From the NCBI GenBank assembly GCA_002384765.1, contig DGBM01000052.1, positions 1-7,060 of the forward strand: 7,060 nt of DNA, read 5' to 3'. The notes beneath the pieces were generated by a model. The model was not told where the DNA came from and made no database searches. It worked only from the letters and a program-made list of their open reading frames with translations. Positions within the stretch are counted from its first letter, which is position 1. Each line of letters opens with the position of its first letter. The DNA is from Demequinaceae bacterium UBA4004 (GTDB lineage Bacteria > Actinomycetota > Actinomycetes > Actinomycetales > Demequinaceae). The position numbers were made by a program, and so were the translations under genes. Shown piece after piece: positions 1 to 4,743 of this stretch.

Positions 1-30
1 CACCGATGCGGCCACCCAGTCGGCGTTCAC
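1..30 (-). CDS. Start of a translationally coupled gene, possibly a V-type ATPase subunit (partial)
   Basis: Only the first ten codons are visible; the rest lies beyond the left edge. A GTG at 30–28 overlaps the TGA stop of the upstream coiled-coil gene (29–27) in a GTGA junction, the usual sign of translational coupling. A GGGGAC stretch lies about 7–12 bases before the GTG and can act as a weak ribosome site. The visible peptide is (V/M)NADWVAASV. A tryptophan-valine-alanine opening of this kind fits my memory of actinobacterial V/A-ATPase central-stalk (C/d-like) subunits, but ten residues cannot prove it. That the frame is coded is well supported by the overlap; the product is a guess. 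Confidence 0.45.
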   Translation of the reverse strand, partial: MNADWVAASV

Positions 31-461
31 GGCAACGTCCCCGTCCCCGGGTCGACGAGCGCCTCCGCCAGGCGCGAGGCCAGGGCCTGGGCCCTCCCTT
101 GCCCAAGGGCCTCGATGTGGGCGACCTGCTCGTGGGCATGTGCCAGCCGGGCGGCGTCACCGGCCGTCGCCTCGTCGTAGACCGCCGACGCAGCTCCCGC
201 GCGGGCCGCGTCAGCCCGGAGGTGAGCCTCGGCCAGGAGGGCAGCGGCGTGCTCGTGCGCGGCATCGATGCTCGAGCGTGCGGCGTTGCGGGCCGCAGCC
301 ACCTGCTCGGCGCAGGCGGCGACCTCCGGCTCGAGGGCGGCGAAGACCGGCGCCAATTCGCTGGCGGGACCCATGTTGTCGACGGCGGGCACACCCACCA
401 CCCCGACGGAGCCGGGCGCGCCCGCGGGGCGGAACCGGTCGAGAATGCTGAGCAACGTCAT
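27..461 (-). CDS. Alanine-rich coiled-coil protein, candidate V/A-type ATPase peripheral-stalk (G/H-like) subunit
   Basis: A 144-residue protein. Residues 1–30 form a non-helical head with L-x-R-F-R-P and a glycine/valine/proline stretch. Residues about 35–137 are an uninterrupted run rich in alanine, glutamate, arginine and histidine that should fold as a long coiled-coil helix. A short Pro/Gly tail ends it. No catalytic motif, signal peptide or membrane segment is visible. Short Ala/Glu/Arg coiled coils of this size serve as peripheral-stalk subunits of V/A-ATPases and F-ATPases. In several Micrococcales, as I recall, a similar protein opens the V-type ATPase operon, and the next gene here is coupled by a 4-base overlap. 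The ATG at 461 is preceded by GGAGG with a 6-base spacer, a very good site. The real family could instead be another coiled-coil protein (DivIVA-like or AtpF-like). The gene is near certain, the role tentative. Confidence 0.7.
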   Translation of the reverse strand: MTLLSILDRFRPAGAPGSVGVVGVPAVDNMGPASELAPVFAALEPEVAACAEQVAAARNAARSSIDAAHEHAAALLAEAHLRADAARAGAASAVYDEATAGDAARLAHAHEQVAHIEALGQGRAQALASRLAEALVDPGTGTLP

Positions 462-479
462 GAGACGCCTCCGCTTCCC

Positions 480-485
480 ATCGTA
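480..485 (-). promoter_or_regulatory. Candidate -10 element for the coiled-coil gene
   Basis: TACGAT (read 485 to 480) fits TANNNT. Transcription would start near 473–476 and give a 5' leader of only about 12–15 bases, just enough to hold the GGAGG site. No recognisable -35 box lies upstream, because that region is taken up by the hairpin at 491–521. The same hexamer occurs before the DUF3039 gene. This is a pattern match only. Confidence 0.35.
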
Positions 486-490
486 CGGAC

Positions 491-521
491 GGGGAGGGCC
501 CCGAGTGGGGCCCTTAGCCCC
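491..521 (-). terminator. Strong GC hairpin after rdgB, probable transcription terminator
   Basis: On the minus strand, AGGGCCCC (514–507) and GGGGCCCT (502–495) form a perfect 8-base-pair stem around the loop ACTC. A further GGGG/CCCC pairing (521–518 with 494–491) extends it to 12 pairs across a 3-base bulge. It begins 22 bases after the rdgB stop. No U-run follows; high-GC actinobacteria often use hairpin terminators without one. It marks the likely end of the rph–rdgB unit and the boundary to the next operon. It could also act as a regulatory hairpin upstream of the coiled-coil gene. Confidence 0.6.
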
Positions 522-543
522 GGTGTCGCGGACGTGCCCAGGG

Positions 544-1155
544 TCAGAGCACCGCGAGACGCGCGGCCAGGGCGGCGAAGGCCTTTCCCCGATGCGAAAT
601 CGCGTTCTTCTGCGCGGCCGTCAACTCCGCCGCCGTCACGTCATAGCCCGCGGGAATGAAGATCGGGTCGTAGCCAAAGCCGCCGCCGCCAGCGGCCTCA
701 CGCCCGATGCGCCCCTCCATGCGACCCTCGCGCACCACCTCGTGTCCCTCGGGCGTCACGAGCGCGGCGGCGCACACGAACGCGGCGCCGCGGTGGGCGT
801 CGGGGATGTCTTCCAACTGCGCGAGCAGGAGACGCACATTCTGTTCGTCGGCCCCGTGGACGCCAGACCACAGCGCCGAGAAGATGCCCGGCGCCCCGCC
901 CATCACGTCGACCGCCAATCCGGAGTCATCCGCCACGGCCGGCAAACCGGTGGCAAGACACGCGGTGCGCGCCTTGACGAGCGCGTTATCAGCAAAGGTC
1001 ACGCCGTCCTCGACGGGAGGGGGCACGTCGAAGTCGCTCGCCGAGGCAAGATCGGCCGAGGTCCATCCTGGCAGCAGCGGCTCAAGGATGGCCCACACCT
1101 CGTCGCGCTTGTGCGGGTTGTGACTCGCAAACACGAGCCGAGGTGCCGTGGCCAT
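544..1155 (-). CDS. rdgB: RdgB/HAM1 family non-canonical purine NTP pyrophosphatase
   Basis: This enzyme removes inosine and xanthosine triphosphates (dITP, XTP) from the cytosolic nucleotide pool by hydrolysis to the monophosphate and pyrophosphate, preventing their insertion into DNA. The 203-residue length is typical. Family motifs are intact: SHNPHK (11–16) for triphosphate binding, E49–D50 in the V-E-D-G segment, DDSGL (76–80) with the catalytic acid, FGYDP (160–164) for base recognition, and SHRGKA (187–192) near the C-terminus. The ATG at 1155–1153 overlaps the rph stop in TAATG, so translation is probably coupled; no good Shine-Dalgarno site precedes it. A longer open frame upstream is only read-through opposite rph. 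One oddity is that the usual S-A-R-W/Y segment after G-A-P-G reads S-A-L-W (Leu95). The rph–rdgB order is common in actinobacteria. Confidence 0.95.
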   Translation of the reverse strand: MATAPRLVFASHNPHKRDEVWAILEPLLPGWTSADLASASDFDVPPPVEDGVTFADNALVKARTACLATGLPAVADDSGLAVDVMGGAPGIFSALWSGVHGADEQNVRLLLAQLEDIPDAHRGAAFVCAAALVTPEGHEVVREGRMEGRIGREAAGGGGFGYDPIFIPAGYDVTAAELTAAQKNAISHRGKAFAALAARLAVL

Positions 1156-1880
1156 TACAGGCCCAGGGCGGCCGCCTGCAGGCGCGCCAGTTCGGCGTTG
1201 CCCGACGTCGCCAGTTCGAGCAGATCGTCCAACTCGGCCTTGGTAAACGCCGCGCGCTCCGCGGTTCCCTGAACCTCGACAAAGTGTCCACCGCCCGTCA
1301 TCACCACGTTCATGTCGGTCTCCGCACGCACGTCTTCCTCGTAGGGCAGGTCGAGCATGGGCGTGCCGTCGATGATGCCCACCGACACGGCGCTCACCGA
1401 GCCTGACAGCGCTGCAGCGTCGGCGGGAATCGCGCCCTGCGCCTTGCCCCACGTCACCGCGTCCGCGAGCGCCACGTAGGCTCCCGTGATCGCCGCGGTG
1501 CGGGTGCCGCCATCCGCATCGAGGACGTCACAGTCCACCACGATCGTGTTCTCGCCCAGGGCCTTGACGTCGATGATCGCGCGCAGGGACCGGCCGATCA
1601 GCCGCGAGATCTCGTGCGTGCGGCCGCCAATCTTGCCTCGCACCGACTCGCGGTCGTTGCGCGTGTTCGTGGCGCGCGGAAGCATCGAGTACTCGGAGGT
1701 CACCCAGCCCTCTCCGGAACCCTTCTTCCAGCGAGGCACGCTCGCCGTGAACGACGCGGAACACAGCACGCGCGTGTGACCGAACGTCACCAGGCAGGAG
1801 CCCTCGGCGGCGCGTTGGAAGCCGCGCTCGAAGGTTACCGGGCGGAGTTGGTCAGGGTTGCGTCCGTCGAATCGAGTCAT
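1155..1880 (-). CDS. rph: Ribonuclease PH (tRNA 3'-end phosphorolytic exoribonuclease)
   Basis: RNase PH trims extra nucleotides from the 3' end of tRNA precursors using inorganic phosphate, releasing nucleoside diphosphates; it works as a hexamer in the cytosol. The protein is 241 residues, matching the family. Visible marks are the N-terminal R-x-D-G-R-x-P-D-Q-L-R-P opening, [20 protein letters not shown] around 81–100, the phosphate-binding GGTRTA (124–129, Arg127), and the metal/catalytic acids Asp177 and Asp183 in DLPYEED. GTAE is at 205–208. The ATG at 1880 follows a 20-base gap after the MBL gene. No usable ribosome site is present, but TAGGCT sits exactly six bases before the ATG, so the gene may have its own leaderless transcript. 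It shares the TAATG junction with rdgB. Confidence 0.97.
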   Translation of the reverse strand: MTRFDGRNPDQLRPVTFERGFQRAAEGSCLVTFGHTRVLCSASFTASVPRWKKGSGEGWVTSEYSMLPRATNTRNDRESVRGKIGGRTHEISRLIGRSLRAIIDVKALGENTIVVDCDVLDADGGTRTAAITGAYVALADAVTWGKAQGAIPADAAALSGSVSAVSVGIIDGTPMLDLPYEEDVRAETDMNVVMTGGGHFVEVQGTAERAAFTKAELDDLLELATSGNAELARLQAAALGL

Positions 1881-1892
1881 GCGACGAGCCTA
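1881..1892 (-). promoter_or_regulatory. Candidate leaderless -10 promoter of rph
   Basis: TAGGCT (1892–1887) fits TANNNT, and six bases (1886–1881) separate it from the rph ATG, which puts the expected transcription start on the A of the start codon. No ribosome site is present in the 20-base gap. No clear -35 box is visible upstream, where the sequence is the end of the MBL gene. The spacing is the same as before clpS and the DUF3039 gene. Confidence 0.5.
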
Positions 1893-1900
1893 GCGCCGGC

Positions 1901-2677
1901 TCAGACCTCGAACACGCGGCCGGGCCTGGCCAGCGTCGCGTCCGCATGCTCTGCACGGGCCTGCTCGAGCGTTCCCCACACGCTCGCCCACGGAGGGATA
2001 TGAGTCACCACCAGGTGCCGCACTCCCGCCCGACTGGCGACCTCCCCCGCTTGGGCGCCCGTCAGGTGGATTCCCCGCGGATTCTCGGCGCGGTCGGCCC
2101 AGCCCGCCTCGGCGAGCAAGAGGTCGGCACCCGCGGCCACCGCGACCACCTCGTCAGACAGGTCGGTGTCCCCTGTGAAGACCAGGGTCGCCGGAACGCC
2201 GGACTCGGACGGCCCCTCGATGCGATAGGCGAGCGCGGGGACGGGGTGCCACGCGCGTGCCGCGGTGACGGTGAACGGCCCCAGCGACCGGCTCTCACCC
2301 GGTGCGAGGGCGGACCATGCGAACGGCGCCAGCCCGGCATCGTCACTCGAGCCCTCCACCTGGCGTATCCGCTCGTCGATGCCCTCCGGCCCCCACAGCG
2401 GAATGGGCGCAAGGTCGGTACCCTGCGCAGGGCCATAGCGGAGCAGCACCGACAGCGACGCAAGGTCGGCGCAGTGGTCGGGGTGGCCGTGGCTGACGAG
2501 GATGCCATCAATCGTGGCGGGATCGACGATGGCCTGAAGCGGGCCGACCGCGCCCGCGCCAAGGTCAAGCAGGAGGCGCCACGTGCGACCGGCGAAGTCC
2601 GCCTCGAGCAGGTAGCTGGACGCGGGCTGGTCCGGGCCGGCGACGGAACCGGCGCAGCCGATGATCGTCAGCCTCAT
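1901..2677 (-). CDS. MBL-fold metallo-hydrolase, Rv1339-like candidate cyclic-nucleotide phosphodiesterase
   Basis: A 258-residue protein of the metallo-beta-lactamase fold, related in layout to RNase Z and PhnP-type phosphodiesterases. Metal ligands are all visible: HGHPDH (63–68), His144 in AWHP, Asp170 in F-T-G-D-T, His204 in G-I-H-L-T, and His226 in V-T-H-I-P-P-W. An N-terminal G-C-A-G-S sits at 7–11, followed by the strand holding D38–L39–G40. No signal peptide is seen, so it should be cytosolic. The gene lies between murI and rph, the same position as M. tuberculosis Rv1339, which has been reported as an atypical cAMP phosphodiesterase; that function is carried over by synteny and fold, not shown here. 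The ATG at 2677–2675 overlaps the murI stop in ATGA, which fixes the start. No strong ribosome site is present, consistent with coupling to murI. Another phosphoester substrate is possible. Confidence 0.88.
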   Translation of the reverse strand: MRLTIIGCAGSVAGPDQPASSYLLEADFAGRTWRLLLDLGAGAVGPLQAIVDPATIDGILVSHGHPDHCADLASLSVLLRYGPAQGTDLAPIPLWGPEGIDERIRQVEGSSDDAGLAPFAWSALAPGESRSLGPFTVTAARAWHPVPALAYRIEGPSESGVPATLVFTGDTDLSDEVVAVAAGADLLLAEAGWADRAENPRGIHLTGAQAGEVASRAGVRHLVVTHIPPWASVWGTLEQARAEHADATLARPGRVFEV

Positions 2678-3480
2678 GCGCGCAACGGTTCCACGATGCG
2701 GACAATCGGTCCCAAGAAACGCTGGGCGAGCACCTCGAAAGACTCGGTGGGTCCCGTCGCGTAGAAGTGGTGGTCGGGAGGCTCCGGCGATTGGCGCTCG
2801 AGTCCCGCGGCCGCGAGCGCGCGGTAGACATCCATCGCGGTCTCCGTGGCAGAGTCGACGAGCGTCACTTGCTCGCCCATCACATACGACAAGGCGCCTT
2901 GCAGCATCGGGTAGTGAGTGCACCCCAGAATGAGGGTGTCAACACCCGCCTCCTGGAGCGGAGCCAGATACTCGCGGGCGACGGCGATCACCTCGGGGCC
3001 GGAGGTGATTCCCTGTTCCACGAAGGACACGAATCGGGGGCAGGCCTGGGATGTCACGCGCACGCTGGGGGCCGCGGCGAGAGCATCGTCATATGCGCCC
3101 GACGTGATGGTGGCCACCGTGCCGATGACGCCGACGCGACCCGACCTGGTGAGGCTCGCGGCGCGTCGCACCGCCGGGACGATCACCTCCACCACCGGCA
3201 CGCCGCGTTCGCGCGAGAAGCGCTCCCTGGCGTCGCGGAGCACCGCCGCGGACGCCGTGTTGCATGCGATGACCAGGAGCTTCACGCCGTCCTCCACGAG
3301 CGCGTCCATGATCGTGAGGGCGTGCTCTCGCACTTGAGAGATCGGCAGGGGCCCGTACGGCCCATGAGCCGTATCGCCCACGTAGTGAATGGACTCGTGC
3401 GGCATCATGTCCATGATCGCGCGGGCCACCGTCAGGCCGCCCACTCCCGAGTCAAAGACACCGATCGGCGCGTCAGACAT
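2674..3480 (-). CDS. murI: Glutamate racemase
   Basis: MurI interconverts L- and D-glutamate without a cofactor, supplying D-Glu for the peptidoglycan stem peptide in the cytosol. The 268-residue protein is full length. It opens with V-F-D-S-G-V-G-G (Asp10–Ser11 in the active site), followed by [11 protein letters not shown] at 33–43. The two catalytic cysteines are Cys73 in ACNTAS and Cys187 in GCTHYP, with His189 next to the latter. The ATG at 3480 overlaps the end of the DUF2017 gene by 8 bases and has GAGGG 3 bases upstream, a somewhat close ribosome site, so translation is likely coupled. The end overlaps the MBL gene by 4 bases. No deviation from the family is noted. Confidence 0.97.
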   Translation of the reverse strand: MSDAPIGVFDSGVGGLTVARAIMDMMPHESIHYVGDTAHGPYGPLPISQVREHALTIMDALVEDGVKLLVIACNTASAAVLRDARERFSRERGVPVVEVIVPAVRRAASLTRSGRVGVIGTVATITSGAYDDALAAAPSVRVTSQACPRFVSFVEQGITSGPEVIAVAREYLAPLQEAGVDTLILGCTHYPMLQGALSYVMGEQVTLVDSATETAMDVYRALAAAGLERQSPEPPDHHFYATGPTESFEVLAQRFLGPIVRIVEPLRA

Positions 3481-4096
3481 CGTCCCTCATCACGTAGGTC
3501 ATCAAGGATTCCTGAAGCCACGACAGCGCCTGGTACAGCATGCCCAGCCAGATCCTCTCCGGATCGACGGCAAGGTTCGAGGCATCACCCGTCGCCACCG
3601 CGCGCTCGGCCATCTCGAGCTCCCGATGCAGCGCTTCCGCGTCCTCGTCCGTGTCGAGCCCGAGCCGGGCGGCCAGCACGAGCCGCACATCTGTCAACGC
3701 CGCCGCCGTGGCCATCGCCTGATCCGCTGCCACTTCCCACTCGGGGCCGTCCTCGCTCAAGGCGCGCCACATCACCCTCAGGCGATCCACCTTGGTGGCG
3801 CGCAACTCCGGTTCGGTGAGGCGGCGGAACTCGTCCGCGACTTCGCGGTCGGTGGGAGCGGCGTTGGGAAGAATCCGTAGCACGGCGGGATCCTCAGGGT
3901 CGCTCAGCGCCGCTTCGAAGCCGCGCAAATGCCGGAACAGCTCCTCTTCGGCATCTTCGTGCTGCTCGCGCTCCATGCCGAAGGACTCTCCGTCGAGCAG
4001 CAGGCCCACGTCGGCGATGACGCGCGCGACCACGGCGCGTTCCTCGGAGTCCAACTCCGCCACGGCGACGTCGCCCCGGGCCTCAAACCCTCTCAC
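3473..4096 (-). CDS. DUF2017 family protein, ClpS-linked, function unknown
   Basis: A 207-residue, acidic, mainly helical soluble protein with no signal peptide or membrane segment. The match to DUF2017 rests on the segment L-R-I-L-P-N-A at 73–79, [13 protein letters not shown] at 83–95 with K102, [10 protein letters not shown] at 137–146, and the C-terminal [11 protein letters not shown] at 188–198. The GTG start at 4096 overlaps the clpS stop (GTGA) and has GGAG six bases upstream; the first internal ATG (Met41) would remove a conserved part. The function is unknown. The family usually sits directly after clpS in actinobacteria, so a role with the Clp adaptor is a reasonable inference from context. 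It overlaps murI by 8 bases at its end. Confidence 0.9.
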   Translation of the reverse strand: MRGFEARGDVAVAELDSEERAVVARVIADVGLLLDGESFGMEREQHEDAEEELFRHLRGFEAALSDPEDPAVLRILPNAAPTDREVADEFRRLTEPELRATKVDRLRVMWRALSEDGPEWEVAADQAMATAAALTDVRLVLAARLGLDTDEDAEALHRELEMAERAVATGDASNLAVDPERIWLGMLYQALSWLQESLMTYVMRDDV

Positions 4097-4380
4097 CGGC
4101 CGCTCCGCTGCATCGTCGCCCACAGGCCAAAGGAGTGCATCGCTTGGACGTCGACCTCCATCTTCTCCCGACCTCCGGACGAGACCACGGTCTTGCCTTG
4201 GGTGTGGACCTCGCGCATCCGCGCCTGCGCCACCGCGCGTGGCCATCCAAAGTAGCTCTGGAACACGTGGGTCACGTAGGACATCAGGTTGACCGGGTCG
4301 TTCCACACGATCGTCACCCACGTATCGTCCAGTCGCGATTCGACGACGACATCGGTGGAGCCTTGCTGCTGCGTGGACAC
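4093..4380 (-). CDS. clpS: ATP-dependent Clp protease adaptor ClpS
   Basis: ClpS binds proteins with destabilising N-terminal residues (N-degrons) and hands them to the ClpC/ClpP protease in the cytosol. With the GTG start at 4380 the protein is 95 residues, normal for the family. The flexible N-terminal arm (1–18) precedes the core W-V-T-I-V-W-N-D-P-V-N-L-M-S-Y-V (21–36). Asn27 and Asp28 line the N-degron pocket, and V-H at 58–59 supplies the pocket histidine. The segments G-K-T-V-V-S-S-G (62–69) and L-W-A-T at 86–89 complete the fold. The start is preceded by TACCCT exactly six bases upstream and no well-spaced ribosome site (GGTGGG abuts the GTG), suggesting leaderless translation. A GTG at 4413 would add 11 residues but also has no ribosome site. 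The gene ends in a 4-base overlap with DUF2017. Confidence 0.95.
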   Translation of the reverse strand: MSTQQQGSTDVVVESRLDDTWVTIVWNDPVNLMSYVTHVFQSYFGWPRAVAQARMREVHTQGKTVVSSGGREKMEVDVQAMHSFGLWATMQRSGR

Positions 4381-4392
4381 CCCACCAGGGTA
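4381..4392 (-). promoter_or_regulatory. Candidate leaderless -10 promoter of clpS
   Basis: TACCCT (4392–4387) matches TANNNT and lies six bases before the GTG at 4380, so transcription would begin on the first base of the start codon. A weak partial -35 (GTGAAC, 4413–4408) is 15 bases upstream, shorter than usual. The site supports the GTG at 4380 over the upstream GTG at 4413, which would lie before the transcript start. Confidence 0.5.
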
Positions 4393-4430
4393 CGGCCGTG
4401 CAGCACTGTTCACGGGGCAGGAATCGCGCG

Positions 4431-4709
4431 TCAGTCGGCCGAGGGGTCGTCCGAACCGTATGCGGCGTCCAGAATCTCCTTGCACGCGGGGCACACGGGG
4501 AACTTCTTAGGGTCACGGCCGGGGGTCCACACCTTGCCGCACAGCGCAATCACGGGTTCGCCCGTCATGGCCGATTCAAGAATCTTCTCTTTGCGCACAT
4601 AGTGGGAGAATCGCTCGGCGTCGCCTGGCTCCACCGCTTCGCGCTCGCGCGTACGTTCGATGGTCGACAGGGAGCCGCCCGTGGTGGGCGCGTCAGTAGT
4701 CTCGCTCAT
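4431..4709 (-). CDS. DUF3039 family small putative zinc-binding protein
   Basis: A 92-residue protein matching the actinobacterial DUF3039 family, recognised from E-P-G-D-x-E-R-F-S-H-Y-V-R-K (27–40), the A-L-C-G-K-V-W-x-P-G-R-D-P block (55–67), and K-F-P-V-C-P-A-C-K-E-I (69–79). Cys57, Cys73 and Cys76, together with His36, could form one zinc site; this is an inference from their pattern. The N-terminal 25 residues are Thr/Ser/Glu-rich and look disordered, as do the last ten. The function is unknown. The ATG at 4709 follows the permease gene by 34 bases. TACGAT sits exactly six bases before it; the GGGG between them is too close for a good ribosome site. Fifty bases separate its stop from clpS. 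Confidence 0.92.
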   Translation of the reverse strand: MSETTDAPTTGGSLSTIERTREREAVEPGDAERFSHYVRKEKILESAMTGEPVIALCGKVWTPGRDPKKFPVCPACKEILDAAYGSDDPSAD

Positions 4710-4721
4710 GACCCCATCGTA
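4710..4721 (-). promoter_or_regulatory. Candidate leaderless -10 promoter of the DUF3039 gene
   Basis: TACGAT (4721–4716) fits TANNNT, with six bases (GGGGTC) to the ATG at 4709, placing the expected transcription start on the A of ATG. No clear -35 box is seen at the usual spacing, which would fall in the short gap and the end of the permease gene. The same hexamer occurs at 485–480. Confidence 0.5.
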
Positions 4722-4743
4722 GGGCGTGCGGCCCGGAACTGCC

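Noticed and set aside
268..1272. Long plus-strand open frame (334 codons) opposite rdgB and the end of rph
   Set aside because: It lies antisense to clearly coding rdgB, is rich in Arg/Gly/His/Pro, shows no domain, and is the kind of shadow frame expected in high-GC DNA.
544..1452. Extended 302-residue version of RdgB
   Set aside because: The extra N-terminal part lies opposite the rph coding frame and is Arg/Gly-rich; the ATG at 1155 in the TAATG junction gives a full-length family protein.
1901..2923. Extended 340-residue version of the MBL hydrolase
   Set aside because: The first 82 residues would overlap murI out of frame and resemble shadow sequence; the ATG at 2677 in the ATGA overlap starts exactly at the first strand of the MBL fold.
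2767..3819. Plus-strand open frame of 350 codons opposite murI and DUF2017
   Set aside because: Composition is Arg/His-rich without recognisable motifs, and the opposite strand encodes a complete glutamate racemase with both catalytic cysteines.
4396..4415. Small inverted repeat CCGTG/CACGG between DUF3039 and clpS
   Set aside because: It has only five base pairs with a ten-base loop and no U-run; too weak to call a terminator, and it falls in the candidate clpS promoter region.
4722..4734. GGGC/GCCC mini-hairpin between the permease and DUF3039 genes
   Set aside because: A four-pair stem in GC-rich DNA is expected by chance and lacks a U-run.
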